From: Paulinella micropora
Taxonomy: Eukaryota > Cercozoa > Imbricatea > Euglyphida > Paulinellidae
Direction: 5' to 3'
NCBI GenBank assembly: GCA_019918135.1
Contig: WBZZ01003305.1
Location: 45,001-97,500 of the forward strand
DNA length: 52,500 nt
Translations under genes and position numbers: made by a program
The notes under the pieces: model-generated
Told to the model about the DNA's origin: nothing
Database searches by the model: none
Seen by the model: only the letters and a program-made list of their open reading frames with translations
Shown here: piece by piece, positions 1 to 9,353 of the stretch
Layout of the letters: every line of letters begins with the position of its first letter
How positions within the stretch are numbered: position 1 is the stretch's first letter

Positions 1-71
1 CCCCGACGGGATTCGAACTGGCGACAGGTCCCAGATAGTAGACCTTAACCACTGGGCTATCGCGGTGCCAC

Positions 72-72
<1 letters not shown>
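1..72 (-). mobile_element. tRNA-like head of a SINE, cut by the window edge
   Basis: Read on the minus strand this is a tRNA-like segment with an A-box-like TAGCCCAGTGG and a B-box-like AGTTCGAATCC. It matches the head of the complete SINEs that follow but is more tRNA-like at its 5' end (GGCACCG). Its body lies outside the window. It is followed at 73 by the AAT tract that forms the tail of the next unit. Confidence 0.7.
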
Positions 73-143
<71 letters not shown>

Positions 144-394
144 GTGCTTCTCTGTCAATGGCTGATGCATTTCTGCACATGCGCCTCCATCGTCTCACCC
201 GTGAGGGGAGTAAGAAGAATTGACGATAGTCTCTAATGACACCCCCGCAAGGGCAGTTCCAACACTTCCAGACGGACCGGTATGTTCAATGAAAATACTG
301 GTCCAGACGGAGCGGTATGTTCAATGAAAATACTGGTGGCACCGACGGGAATCGAACTGGCGACAGGGCCCAGATGGTAGAACTTGACCACTGG

Positions 395-395
<1 letters not shown>
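144..395 (-). mobile_element. SINE copy, 5'-truncated inside the tRNA-like head
   Basis: Same family as the copy at 439-707, with two 35 bp internal repeats. The 5' end stops inside the A-box region (CCCAGTGG), so about 14 bases of the head are missing, and it runs straight into the AAT tract at 396. Confidence 0.85.
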
Positions 396-438
<43 letters not shown>

Positions 439-707
439 GTGCTTCTCTGTCAATGGCTGATGCAAATCTGCACATGCGCCTCCATCGTCTCACCCGTGAG
501 GGGAGTACGAAGAATTGACGATAAGCTCTAATGACACCCCCGCAAGGGCAGTTCCAACACTTCCAGACGGGCCGGTATGTTCAATGAAAATACTGGTCCA
601 GAAATAGACCGGTATGTTCAATGAAAATACTGGTGGCACCGACGGGAATCGAACTGGCGACAGGGCCCAGATGGTAGAACTTGACCACTGGGCTATCACG
701 GTGTCCA
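439..707 (-). mobile_element. Full-length tRNA-derived SINE
   Basis: Reference copy of the SINE, about 269 bp, minus strand. The head, at the high-coordinate end, is tRNA-like. It starts with GACACCG, has an A-box-like TAGCCCAGTGG and a B-box-like AGTTCGATTCC, and ends in CGGTGCC-A-CCA, which can pair with the 5' end and looks like a mature tRNA 3' terminus. Then come two 35 bp tandem units (here diverged), a central region with a CTCAC-GTGAG hairpin, the conserved 3' core ATGGAGGCGCATGTGCAG, and the end GAAGCAC followed by (ATT)n. Such elements are transcribed by RNA polymerase III from A and B boxes and need a LINE enzyme to move; both are family knowledge. Confidence 0.9.
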
Positions 708-747
<40 letters not shown>

Positions 748-783
748 GTAATAATAATAATAATAGTAATAGGCTTCCTCAGA

Positions 784-3633
784 CTATAGCATCAGATCCA
801 GATCCTGGACATGTGCCTCCATTGGGTCACCGGGGTCAGCCGATCCCAACGCATTGTCAGAACACCAAACAGACATAGCAGCAACAGCAACAGCAGGGGC
901 AGATGGGGGCTGTGAAGTGCACGAAGAGCTAGATGCGAGGGTGTTAGCTGAAGAGAAGAACTCGGAGACACTACGCTGCGCTCCCGAACCCCTCTCTCTA
1001 GCCAGGACGTCCACACTGCGCGGACGGCCGCGCCGCGCAACATCAACGTCACTTGGGGGAGAGGGTGGGACAGAAGCTGATGGAACCTCAGTGAGGTCAA
1101 TCACCTCCTCGCCCCCATCCTCCACCCCAAACTCCTCCCTTTTACCCTCCCTAGCAGACCAACACTCAGACACATATGATCCAAACAACACATCCAACTT
1201 TGGAGGGGGACGCAACGCTGTAACCCCTAACAACGCAGCAAGCCTAAAGTTACTGCGGAAGCGCGACTTCCCCTGAAAAAGCTTACAAAACAATCGTGAT
1301 TGATCCACAGGCGACATATCATCCCAACCCTGCCGCACAGAGCCCTCCCGCTCCCGCCCAAGCAACACATCCTCCACCACAACCTCACCGCCTACGACCT
1401 CACCACCCTCCTCACTCCCTCCATCCCCCTCAGCACCCCCCACAGCCATGCCACCGAGCCTCTGCATACTCAGCAACAGCTGCCTACGTCTCCCCTCATG
1501 CATGGGGCAATCCCATAAGAAGTGCGCAAGGGACTCATTGACATCATCATGACAACAGAAGCAGCGAGGGGACATGCCACTGACCAACTTGCTGCGGTAC
1601 AACCGAAGGCGGTTGTTGCAGCTGAGCAACCTTCTCCGAAGCGGATTATAATGCGCATCATCAAGGGCTAGCCATCTTGGGAACTCCTTAGTTCCAAAGA
1701 CTTGTCTTAGGATGACTCGCAGGCCATCAGTAAGATCGCTGCCTGCCTCTCGCTTGTCCCACATCAGTTGCTGCACCATCTTGACGTCCTGCTGAAGGGC
1801 CCACTTGTCCACAGTCGAACTCCAACCCTCGAGGTCCTTCTCTGAGCTATTTAGGAGCTCCTGAAGCCCTTGTTGTAGATCCATTGAGTCCCTGATAGCG
1901 CCTTCGGCCTCCGCAGTCCAGTCGGATTTGACTTGAGATGCGATGACAGGAAATCGCTTCTCCGGTAGAACACGCAGCCGTCCATAGAACTTCAGTTGCG
2001 CCGCCCGCCGCAAACGCTCCGCACTCAAAGAGCGCGCCAGAAAGAGTGTAATCCACTTGCTTGTCTTAGGGCTGATGCCGAGAATCATCCTCATGGGGCG
2101 CAGCATTGCTGCCTCCAGCTTGGTGAGCTGCGATACGGGGGCACGCCAGACATCGAAGGCGTACTTCAGCTTGGCCCCCACAAGTTGATTCCAGCACATG
2201 AGACGATACCTAGCTTGTATCTCACCTGCACACCACAAAGAGTGCCAACCTGCGGTGGCGACTTCAGTGACACGCGTAGCCCGCAGGGCCTGCTCCTTCC
2301 ACTTCAGGTCGTCGGTGATAACCACTCCCAGGTACTTGTACTGACTGGTGACACAAAGCTTCTGGCCGCGAAACCACACCACGGGCTCACCTCGCTCCCT
2401 GATACTTGGTAGTTTCGCCTTGCTCGACGTGTAAATGGGCATGATTTCCGTCTTGCCGGGCTTCAAGTTGACTTCCAGCCGGTAATCTTCCGCGAACTTG
2501 GCCACAACATTGACCATCTTCTGGAGCTCGGTGCGACTGTGAGCGATGAGGGCCACGTCGTCCGCGTATAGAACTGCCTTGATGTCGTTCAGCCGCTTCA
2601 CATCCGTGATCTTGAGGGCACTCGCCAGCCGATCATACAGCTCATCCATAAAGACGTTGAAGAGTGTGGGAGAGAGAGGGGACCCCTGTTGGACGCCTAC
2701 ACCCTCCAGTACTTCGGGGGTGAGTGCTCCATCAACTAGCACTTGCGACGAAGTCTGCTCGTAGCACCTGCGTAGCGTGCGCCAGAACTTGCCCCTTACA
2801 CCCAGCTTCCAGAGCCTCTCAAATAGGCCATCTCTCCAAACAGACGGGAAAGCCTTGCGTAGATCGACGAACAGGACATACGACTCCTGCTTCTGCTGCT
2901 GACGCCCCTTCAACCTCTGCCAAAGGGTAAAGACCTGATCCGTAGTGCGACGCCCCGGGCGGAAGCCTCCCTGCTCTGGACGTAGCTTATCCGGGCCATC
3001 CACGAAGAGCGTTAGACGAGTAGCTAATAAGGACAGATACAGCTTACCAAGGCAACTAATAATCGAGATATCCCTCCAGTTGTCAGGATCCGTAGGATCC
3101 CCACCCTTGGGGATATTGACGATGATTCCCTTGCCCCAAGCTTTTGGAGTCCTCTCGGCTTCTCGAATCCAGTTGAAGTACTGCGTTAAGTAGCCATTGA
3201 TGTAGGCGCCGCCATACTTGAGCATCTCGTTCTTCACTTTGTCCTCGCCACAAGCTTTGTGGTTATTCAGGGCACGTTGCCTTGCAAGGACCTCCTCTTG
3301 CGTGAACGGCTTGTCCAGCTCTTCGCAAGTGTCTTCACCTACCTCGTGCTCCTTCATAGCCCGGGCCACCTCATCTCTGAAGCGATCGTTCCAGTGGAAC
3401 TGCCGCTTAGCTTCGGCTTCCTCCCACTCCAGCGAGCCTGCTTCTGCACAGCACTCCACCACAACAGCCGCACTTGCCGGATTTTCCCGTGGCTTCACCG
3501 AATTGTTCCGAAATTCCTCCCACCGAGCGACCTTTTCCGGCAGCGTACACGCCAGTGAGCCATCCTCCCTTTGCACCGGCGCGGAGACCTTCGTTCTGCG
3601 TGCCCCGCCAAGCCGCTTCGCGAGTAGCCAAAA
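784..3633 (-). CDS. LINE reverse transcriptase with zinc knuckle (copy 1)
   Basis: Open to about 3633 without an ATG start. Counting from 3576, the reverse transcriptase spans about residues 140-430: IVNIPKGG, EQGGFRPGR, motif A FVDLRKAF (about 236), motif B VQQGSPLSPTLFN, catalytic YADD (337-340), KTEIMPI, YKYLGVVI. All catalytic aspartates are present. A CCHC-type knuckle C-x2-C-x9-H-x4-C lies at 672-690, followed by an acidic, Ser/Pro-rich tail. The enzyme should copy the element RNA at a nicked target (target-primed reverse transcription). The TAG stop is only about 12 bases before the element ends, so the 3' UTR is minimal and the tail motif shared with the SINE overlaps the last codons. 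Confidence 0.92.
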   Translation of the reverse strand, partial: FWLLAKRLGGARRTKVSAPVQREDGSLACTLPEKVARWEEFRNNSVKPRENPASAAVVVECCAEAGSLEWEEAEAKRQFHWNDRFRDEVARAMKEHEVGEDTCEELDKPFTQEEVLARQRALNNHKACGEDKVKNEMLKYGGAYINGYLTQYFNWIREAERTPKAWGKGIIVNIPKGGDPTDPDNWRDISIISCLGKLYLSLLATRLTLFVDGPDKLRPEQGGFRPGRRTTDQVFTLWQRLKGRQQQKQESYVLFVDLRKAFPSVWRDGLFERLWKLGVRGKFWRTLRRCYEQTSSQVLVDGALTPEVLEGVGVQQGSPLSPTLFNVFMDELYDRLASALKITDVKRLNDIKAVLYADDVALIAHSRTELQKMVNVVAKFAEDYRLEVNLKPGKTEIMPIYTSSKAKLPSIRERGEPVVWFRGQKLCVTSQYKYLGVVITDDLKWKEQALRATRVTEVATAGWHSLWCAGEIQARYRLMCWNQLVGAKLKYAFDVWRAPVSQLTKLEAAMLRPMRMILGISPKTSKWITLFLARSLSAERLRRAAQLKFYGRLRVLPEKRFPVIASQVKSDWTAEAEGAIRDSMDLQQGLQELLNSSEKDLEGWSSTVDKWALQQDVKMVQQLMWDKREAGSDLTDGLRVILRQVFGTKEFPRWLALDDAHYNPLRRRLLSCNNRLRLYRSKLVSGMSPRCFCCHDDVNESLAHFLWDCPMHEGRRRQLLLSMQRLGGMAVGGAEGDGGSEEGGEVVGGEVVVEDVLLGREREGSVRQGWDDMSPVDQSRLFCKLFQGKSRFRSNFRLAALLGVTALRPPPKLDVLFGSYVSECWSAREGKREEFGVEDGGEEVIDLTEVPSASVPPSPPSDVDVARRGRPRSVDVLARERGSGAQRSVSEFFSSANTLASSSSCTSQPPSAPAVAVAAMSVWCSDNALGSADPGDPMEAHVQDLDLML

Positions 3634-4339
3634 GCGCTTTGAGGATTGCTCGCGTTGACATGTGACCTTCTTCCTGCACTTGCTTGAAGGAGGCGGACTT
3701 CTTGGCCCGAGTTGCCTTCCGAATTTGCTTGCGGAGCCGTAGCCAATTCAGACGGGCTTCCGCATTCGATTCATCCCTCCTGTATGCTGCGTAGGCCTCC
3801 CGGCGCTGTTGAATGAGCTCCTTTAGCTCCCCGTCGAACCAATTGTTGGTGAAACGGGGTCGTATACATCTGGAGCCAAGGACCCGGTGCGCCGCCATTC
3901 GGAAGGACTGCGCCACTCGCTCGGTGACGTCATCTACCACCCGTTGGCTGTCGGCACCACCCGATAGGTCAAGCTCAGGCAGCTGATGCACTCCAAGCTT
4001 CTGCAGGCAATGCTGGAATACGTCATCGAACTTGTCGCGTAGATAATCCAGCGCTTGCTTCGCAGCGTGATCATTACCCGAGACACCAGCACCAATAAGC
4101 TTATCAACAGGAAAGGACCTGTAAGGTTTCGCAGCCCGCTTTGGTCGGCGCTGGCCGCTCCACGTCAGTTCGGCCCATACTGCCTTGTGGTCCGTATCAA
4201 GATCATCTTCGCATACTCCGAACTTTGCTCCAGATGCCAAGCCAGGCGACGCGCAGATGTAATCGAGGAGGTGCTTGCCTGTGCCCATGCCGCGCTGCTC
4301 ACGCCCCGGGACCACCAGTAGGACCCTTCCACTGGGCAC
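3407..4339 (-). CDS. LINE endonuclease C-terminus and linker, second frame (copy 1)
   Basis: Open frame carrying the rest of the endonuclease: LDYICAS and DLDTDHKAVWAEL, which match the conserved final strand and catalytic D-H motif of AP-type endonucleases. A spacer of about 200 residues rich in Arg, Lys and Glu follows, typical of the region between endonuclease and reverse transcriptase in LINEs. There is no ATG at its start; it only makes sense as a continuation of the upstream frame. The frame leaves the native reading near a TTTT run (about 3630), and the reverse transcriptase continues in the original frame. So two opposite one-base shifts separate three parts of one protein. Both shifts are shared with copy 2. 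Confidence 0.8.
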   Translation of the reverse strand: MPSGRVLLVVPGREQRGMGTGKHLLDYICASPGLASGAKFGVCEDDLDTDHKAVWAELTWSGQRRPKRAAKPYRSFPVDKLIGAGVSGNDHAAKQALDYLRDKFDDVFQHCLQKLGVHQLPELDLSGGADSQRVVDDVTERVAQSFRMAAHRVLGSRCIRPRFTNNWFDGELKELIQQRREAYAAYRRDESNAEARLNWLRLRKQIRKATRAKKSASFKQVQEEGHMSTRAILKALLATREAAWRGTQNEGLRAGAKGGWLTGVYAAGKGRSVGGISEQFGEATGKSGKCGCCGGVLCRSRLAGVGGSRS

Positions 4340-5892
4340 GAGAAGCCGCTCAGATTTCGCAGGCCCGTAGCGACGAGGACAGCCGCGAGTCTCTTGCCGT
4401 TCTCCGAACGTACCGGTGCTCCCTTATCATCGACCTCCCCGTGCTGACCGACGATGCCCTCCTCTTTTCGGCTGCATGCCGGCCCGAGCTTCGCGTTGGC
4501 ATCCGCCACCGTGACCACAAGACCTTTGGCTCCAAAAAAAGCTATAGCTGCCTGCCAGGCCGCATACGCCTCTGACGACTCTTCTTCCTGCGTTTCCTGG
4601 GGAAAGTAGCCGTTGCCCACATAGATATCCTGAGCGCCGGTAACACCCGAGGCGATACGCAGCCACACTTGCTGCCGGTGGTCGACGGGGGCTGACACCA
4701 GGTTGCAATACGGACCAAGGAAGTTAGCCACCGCGAATAGAACCCCACCCTTGCAGCGATTTTTCTCGCTGACCTCCGCAGGTTTTCCAAAAATCCGGAA
4801 TCCATCCAGGCTGCATTTGGAAAGTTGCTTCTTGCCCATGCGGTGCTCCTGAGCCCCGATGACTAGCCAGCCCTCGTGCTTGTAGAATGATGCCCATTCC
4901 GCCGTGCCTACGTTGTCGTATCCCGTTTTACCCTGCCAGTTGTGACTCGCGACGAGTAGCTTGAAGCCGGTATCGAACTGCTTGGAGCGGTGCTTCTTGG
5001 CTCGTTTCCGGACCCGACGGCCGCGCTTGGCTTCCGCCCTCGTGCTGCCCCCCTCTGCAGGTGCTTGCGCAGGTTGGTCCCCCACTGCACTGGCCGCCGA
5101 ATGCAGGGGCACCACATGCACATCAGCACACTCAGACACACACTTAGGTGCATCGGCAGCCAATTCCGAAGACACCACCTGCACATCATCGACACATTCT
5201 TCATGCAGAGGCAAGACGCGATATCCCGTCGCAGCTTCCTCCTTCCGGACCGCCGCTTCCCCACGCAGATGGATGCGAATAAGCCTTCGGACACGTTCCC
5301 TGTCCCTGAACCTGCGCCCAAGGGCCACATTGACCCCTCTGCCGAAGAATTTGAGATGTTTGAGTTGCTGCAACGCCGTCTGCCTGCTGTCATCGTCCTC
5401 GTAGACCAGCTCCAGGTGACGAGACATTCGCTGGCCTTGCCACTCCATTACCGGGACCACCAGACCAAGACCGCTCATTTTGGAGGCGATCTCCTGTAGA
5501 TTGGCGCGTTCTGAGAGCCCCCAGACAATCAGATTACGCCCGTCCTTGTCGTACCGATCTACCCGCCGGTACCGTCGAGGCGGCGGTGCCATCTCCCATA
5601 TAGCGCCGCTCGCCTTATGTTGAAGCGCCGACCCGTGTGCCAGGTTTGGGGAGGAAGGATGAGGCGCAGCTAAGATAGCCTCTCCACTTGGTTCAGGAAT
5701 TCCGTCATATACGCGAGCCCTCATCATCCCATCCTGGGACATCAAGCCAGAGCCCGTCGAAGAGGCATTCCCACGGGGATTGTCCAGGTCTTCGGCGATT
5801 CTACCTTGTCCCATAAGGGCCACAGTGGTAGCTCCGTGCTTTGCGTATTTGTAATCCATTGAGAGTAGTAGACGGCCAATGTCGCTGGCCAT
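4165..5892 (-). CDS. LINE RRM-like domain plus endonuclease N-terminal part (copy 1)
   Basis: The ATG at 5892 is the first in this frame, about 1 kb inside the element. Residues about 115-215 (NLIVWGLSE ... RRFRDRERVRRLIRIHLR) resemble the RRM-like nucleic-acid-binding domain of L1-type ORF1 proteins. A basic linker (KRGRRVRKRAKKHRSKQ) follows. Then comes an EEP/AP-like endonuclease that nicks target DNA: LLVASHNWQGK, the E in GAQEHRMG, and VVTVADANAKLGP. The frame leaves the domain just after YWWSRG, where the next conserved motifs continue in another frame (3407-4339), so the last 50 or so residues here are out of frame. The same break is in copy 2. A one-base loss in the CCCCGGGG run would explain it. 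Programmed frameshifting is possible but unproven. Confidence 0.85.
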   Translation of the reverse strand: MASDIGRLLLSMDYKYAKHGATTVALMGQGRIAEDLDNPRGNASSTGSGLMSQDGMMRARVYDGIPEPSGEAILAAPHPSSPNLAHGSALQHKASGAIWEMAPPPRRYRRVDRYDKDGRNLIVWGLSERANLQEIASKMSGLGLVVPVMEWQGQRMSRHLELVYEDDDSRQTALQQLKHLKFFGRGVNVALGRRFRDRERVRRLIRIHLRGEAAVRKEEAATGYRVLPLHEECVDDVQVVSSELAADAPKCVSECADVHVVPLHSAASAVGDQPAQAPAEGGSTRAEAKRGRRVRKRAKKHRSKQFDTGFKLLVASHNWQGKTGYDNVGTAEWASFYKHEGWLVIGAQEHRMGKKQLSKCSLDGFRIFGKPAEVSEKNRCKGGVLFAVANFLGPYCNLVSAPVDHRQQVWLRIASGVTGAQDIYVGNGYFPQETQEEESSEAYAAWQAAIAFFGAKGLVVTVADANAKLGPACSRKEEGIVGQHGEVDDKGAPVRSENGKRLAAVLVATGLRNLSGFSCPVEGSYWWSRGVSSAAWAQASTSSITSARRLAWHLEQSSEYAKMILIRTTRQYGPN

Positions 5893-6902
5893 CACCGCCG
5901 CGCCTCTTTACGCCAAGGAAAGCGCCCGCCCATGCAAATAGCATCGGCGGTATCTGCAACACACACTACACGCATTTCCGCCGGTGTCACTGGACGCTGC
6001 CGCGTCGCTTCGTGCCCTTCGGCGCCCGCCAGCACCCCCAGCGTCGCCAGAACCTGCATCACGCACTACACACACTCTCCATCGCATCGCCAACGCCTCT
6101 ACTCTCATGCCTTATGGACTTCAGCTGCTCCTAACAATACACATCATGAGGTACGGGTGTCCCCGAGTGGAGCCAGATCGGACGGCGTGCCGCTGAAACT
6201 CCTTCCCCCACGTGGGTATAGAAGGCGCGAACCTAGCGGTACCTATAGGATCTTACAGACAAGTATAGTAATCCCAGCCGAAGCTGCTCAGTTAGAAATG
6301 CAACGGTGGAGGGTGTGAATGCATGGGGCAAGGCACGGCAACGCAGCAAGGCACTGGCAATGCATTGGGACCGACTGAAGCCCCTCTCCAACGTGCGCTC
6401 ATCATGTGTTCCAGTTAGGCAACCCCGAAGAAGCGAAGATAGGGAGGAGACAAAACCCAGATAGGATGAAGATAGGATTAACATGAAGCCGAAATGGAGC
6501 CGAGTTGGAACAGGTCAACTCAGCCCCATCTCGGCTCAATGTGAATCCTATCTTCAACCCATCTCGGTACTGTTTCCTCCGAATGCTCACCTCAACAAGA
6601 TCACCAAACCGGAACTGGAAGCCCCCAGGCATTTACTCGGCAGGAAATTCGGCGAAAATGTGCTAACCAGGAAACCAGACCCAAACCAACAGCCAAGAAA
6701 AACGAGCCAACCAACAATCCAACAGACAACCCCACAACCTGCCTGGCCGAACCCCTACCGAGTAAATGCCCAGTTGAGAGTTGCGCATATCCCGGTGACC
6801 GCCCTCCCCAAGCGGTCACCTTCGTGGGGAGAGGCCCAACCACCTCCTCTTCCCATGGAGTGCCATCTTGTGCACCCCTCCAGAATAATAATAATAATAA
6901 TA

Positions 6903-7169
6903 GTGCTTCTCTGTCAATGGCTGATGCATTTCTGCACATGCGCCTCCATCGTCTCACCCGTGAGGGGAGTACGAAGAATTGACGATAAGCTCTAATGACA
7001 CCCCCGCAAGGGCAGTTCCAACACTTCCAGACGGGCCGGTATGTTCAATGAAAATACTGGTCCAGACGGAGCGGTATGTTCAATGAAAATACTGGTGGCA
7101 CCGACGGGAATCGAACTGGCGACAGGGCCCAGATGGTAGAACTTGACCACTGGGCTATCACGGTGTCCA
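6903..7169 (-). mobile_element. SINE copy, full length
   Basis: Complete copy with head, two 35 bp units, 3' core and AAT tail at 6884-6902. Its tail abuts the 5' end of LINE copy 1, so the LINE lies within or next to this SINE's tail. Confidence 0.88.
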
Positions 7170-7170
7170 C

Positions 7171-7218
<48 letters not shown>

Positions 7219-7226
7219 TAATAATA

Positions 7227-7472
7227 GTGCTTCTCTGTCAATGGCTGATGCATTTCTGCACATGCGCCTCCATCGTCTCACCCGTGAGGGGAGTACGAAG
7301 AATTGACGATAAGCTCTAATGACACCCCCGCAAAGGCAGTTCCAACACTTCCAGACGGACCGGTATGTTCAATGAAAATACTGGTCCAGAAATAGACCGG
7401 TATGTTCAATGAAAATACTGGTGGCACCGACGGGAATCGAACTGGCGACAGGGCCCAGATGGTAGAACTTGA
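7227..7472 (-). mobile_element. SINE copy, 5'-truncated
   Basis: The 5' end stops in the tRNA-like head just after the A box (CAAGTTCTACC). Body, two internal 35 bp units and 3' end are intact. Confidence 0.85.
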
Positions 7473-7510
7473 ATAATGATAATAATAATAGTAATAATAA
7501 TAATAATAAT

Positions 7511-7593
7511 ACTGATGAGGGGTATGGGAGGGTACGGGAGGGGTCCCGGTATGAGAGGGGTATGGAGGAGGGGTATGAGAGGGGTATGATACC

Positions 7594-7597
<4 letters not shown>
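7511..7597. repeat. GGGGTATGAGAG minisatellite inside the array
   Basis: About 87 bp of GGGGTATG/GGTATGAGAGG-like units flanked by AAT tracts. It is the reverse complement of the CATACCCC motif that fills the host-gene introns at 16-21 kb and is the only such block within the array. Confidence 0.75.
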
Positions 7598-7671
<74 letters not shown>

Positions 7672-7937
7672 GTGCTTCTCTGTCAATGGCTGATGCATTT
7701 CTGCACATGCGCCTCCATCGTCTCACCCGTGAGGGGAGTACGAAGAATTGACGATAAGCTCTAATGACACCCCCGCAAAGGCAGTTCCAACACTTCCAGA
7801 CGGACCGGTATGTTCAATGAAAATACTGGTCCAGACGGACCGGTATGTTCAATGAAAATACTGGTGGCACCGACGGGAATCGAACTGGCGACAGGGCCCA
7901 GATGGTAGAACTTGACCACTGGGCTATCACGGTGTCC

Positions 7938-7938
<1 letters not shown>
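7672..7938 (-). mobile_element. SINE copy, full length
   Basis: Complete copy with two near-identical 35 bp internal units. Tail at 7598-7671. Confidence 0.88.
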
Positions 7939-8019
<81 letters not shown>

Positions 8020-8286
8020 GTGCTTCTCTGTCAATGGCTGATGCATTTCTGCACATGCGCCTCCATCGTCTCACCCGTGAGGGGAGTACGAAGAATTGAC
8101 GATAAGCTCTAATGACACCCCCGCAAGGGCAGTTCCAACACTTCCAGACGGGCCGGTATGTTCAATGAAAATACTGGTCCAGAAATAGACCGTATGTTCA
8201 ATGAAAATACTGGTGGCACCGACGGGAATCGAACTGGCGACAGGGCCCAGATGGTAGAACTTGACCACTGGGCTATCACGGTGTCC

Positions 8287-8287
<1 letters not shown>
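8020..8287 (-). mobile_element. SINE copy, full length
   Basis: Complete copy with a one-base deletion in the second 35 bp unit (GACCGTATG instead of GACCGGTATG). Very long tail, about 80 bases of AAT at 7939-8019. Confidence 0.88.
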
Positions 8288-8319
<32 letters not shown>

Positions 8320-8367
8320 GGCTTCCTCAGACTATAGCATCAGATCCAGATCCTGGACATGTGCCTC

Positions 8368-8370
<3 letters not shown>
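8320..8370 (-). mobile_element. Minimal 3' end of the LINE, 51 bp
   Basis: Only the last 51 bases of the LINE, identical to the 3' ends of both full copies, with an AAT tail at 8288-8319 and direct AAT flank on the other side. On the minus strand it starts at ATGGAGGCACATG, the point where the SINE/LINE shared core begins. It is an extreme 5'-truncation product. Confidence 0.85.
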
Positions 8371-8408
<38 letters not shown>

Positions 8409-8640
8409 GTGCTTCTCTGTCAATGGCTGATGCAAATCTGCACATGCGCCTCCATCGTCTCACCCGTGAGGGGAGTACGAAGAATTGACGATAGGCTCTA
8501 ATGACACCCCCGCAAGGGCAGTTCCAACACTTCCAGACGGACCGGTATGTTCAATGAAAATACTGGTGGCACCGACGGGAATCGAACTGGCGACAGGGCC
8601 CAGATGGTAGGACTTGACCTCTGGGCTATCGCGGTGTCCA
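8409..8640 (-). mobile_element. SINE copy, short form with one 35 bp unit
   Basis: Complete at both ends but 232 bp instead of about 268 because it has one, not two, of the 35 bp internal units (core CCGGTATGTTCAATGAAAAT). It has several private substitutions, so it is a distinct subtype rather than a recent deletion. Confidence 0.85.
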
Positions 8641-8643
8641 AAC

Positions 8644-8725
<82 letters not shown>

Positions 8726-8994
8726 GTGCTTCTCTGTCAATGGCTGATGCATTTCTTCACATGCGCCTCCATCGTCTCACCCGTGAGGGGAGTACGAAGA
8801 ATTGACGATAAGCTCTAATGACACCCCCGCAAGGGCAGTTCCAACACTTCCAGACGGGCCGGTATGTTCAATGAAAATATTGGTCCAGAAATAGACCGGT
8901 ATGTTCAATGAAAATACTGGTGGCACCGACGGGAATCGAACTGGCGACAGGGCCCAGATGGTAGAACTTGACCACTGGGCTATCACGGTGTCCA
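8726..8994 (-). mobile_element. SINE copy, full length
   Basis: Complete copy, two internal units, tail of about 85 bases at 8641-8725. Confidence 0.88.
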
Positions 8995-9031
<37 letters not shown>

Positions 9032-9076
9032 GTGCTTCTCTGTCAATGGCTGATGCATTTCTGCACATGCGCCTCC

Positions 9077-9078
<2 letters not shown>
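9032..9078 (-). mobile_element. Minimal 3' end of the SINE, 47 bp
   Basis: Only the last 47 bases of the SINE with AAT on both sides. On the minus strand it begins at ATGGAGGCGCATG, the same aligned position at which the LINE fragment at 8320-8370 begins. Confidence 0.85.
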
Positions 9079-9127
<49 letters not shown>

Positions 9128-9299
9128 GTGTATATCCTGCCAATTGCTGAGCCAAAAGGCCATGTGCATCCAGTCCTCCATTCCATAAGGAAAGTCTCCA
9201 CACCAATCGGTGGAATAAAGGAAGTGACGGCATAGAACATTACTCTAGGAGCTTTATACCAATCAGCCCATGGAAAGGACCGATGGCCTATGTACTCCC

Positions 9300-9300
<1 letters not shown>
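9128..9300 (-). mobile_element. Third tail-sharing unit (possible SINE), 173 bp
   Basis: Unlike the main SINE for most of its length, but its 3' end matches it. Plus strand GTGTATATCCTGCCAATTGC compares with the SINE GTGCTTCTCTGTCAATGGC, and CATGTGCATCCA with CATGCGCCTCCA in the SINE and CATGTGCCTCCA in the LINE. It is bounded by AAT tracts. The head has a weak A-box-like stretch (GGGCTGATTGGT) but no clear B box, so its origin is unknown. Confidence 0.55.

Positions 9301-9350
<50 letters not shown>

Positions 9351-9353
<3 letters not shown>

Larger units (their letters stand above)
772..6883 (-). mobile_element. Complete non-LTR retrotransposon (LINE), copy 1
   Basis: A 6112 bp unit on the minus strand between two AAT tracts. 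Order 5' to 3': a leader of about 1 kb (5893-6883), a reading frame with an RRM-like fold and an apurinic-type endonuclease, a reverse transcriptase with a C-terminal zinc knuckle, a very short 3' UTR, and an (ATT)n tail. The 5' end (CTGGAGGGGTGC) is identical in the second copy at 9847-15958, as is the length. I found only four base differences between the copies by eye, so they separated very recently. The coding region is split into three frames at the same places in both copies. No LTRs are present. Clade is uncertain; the domain order is L1-like. Confidence 0.92.

Noticed and set aside
439..707. Functional tRNA genes at the SINE heads
   Set aside because: Three extra bases separate the acceptor stem from the A box, stems are imperfect, and every copy is fused to the same non-tRNA body.
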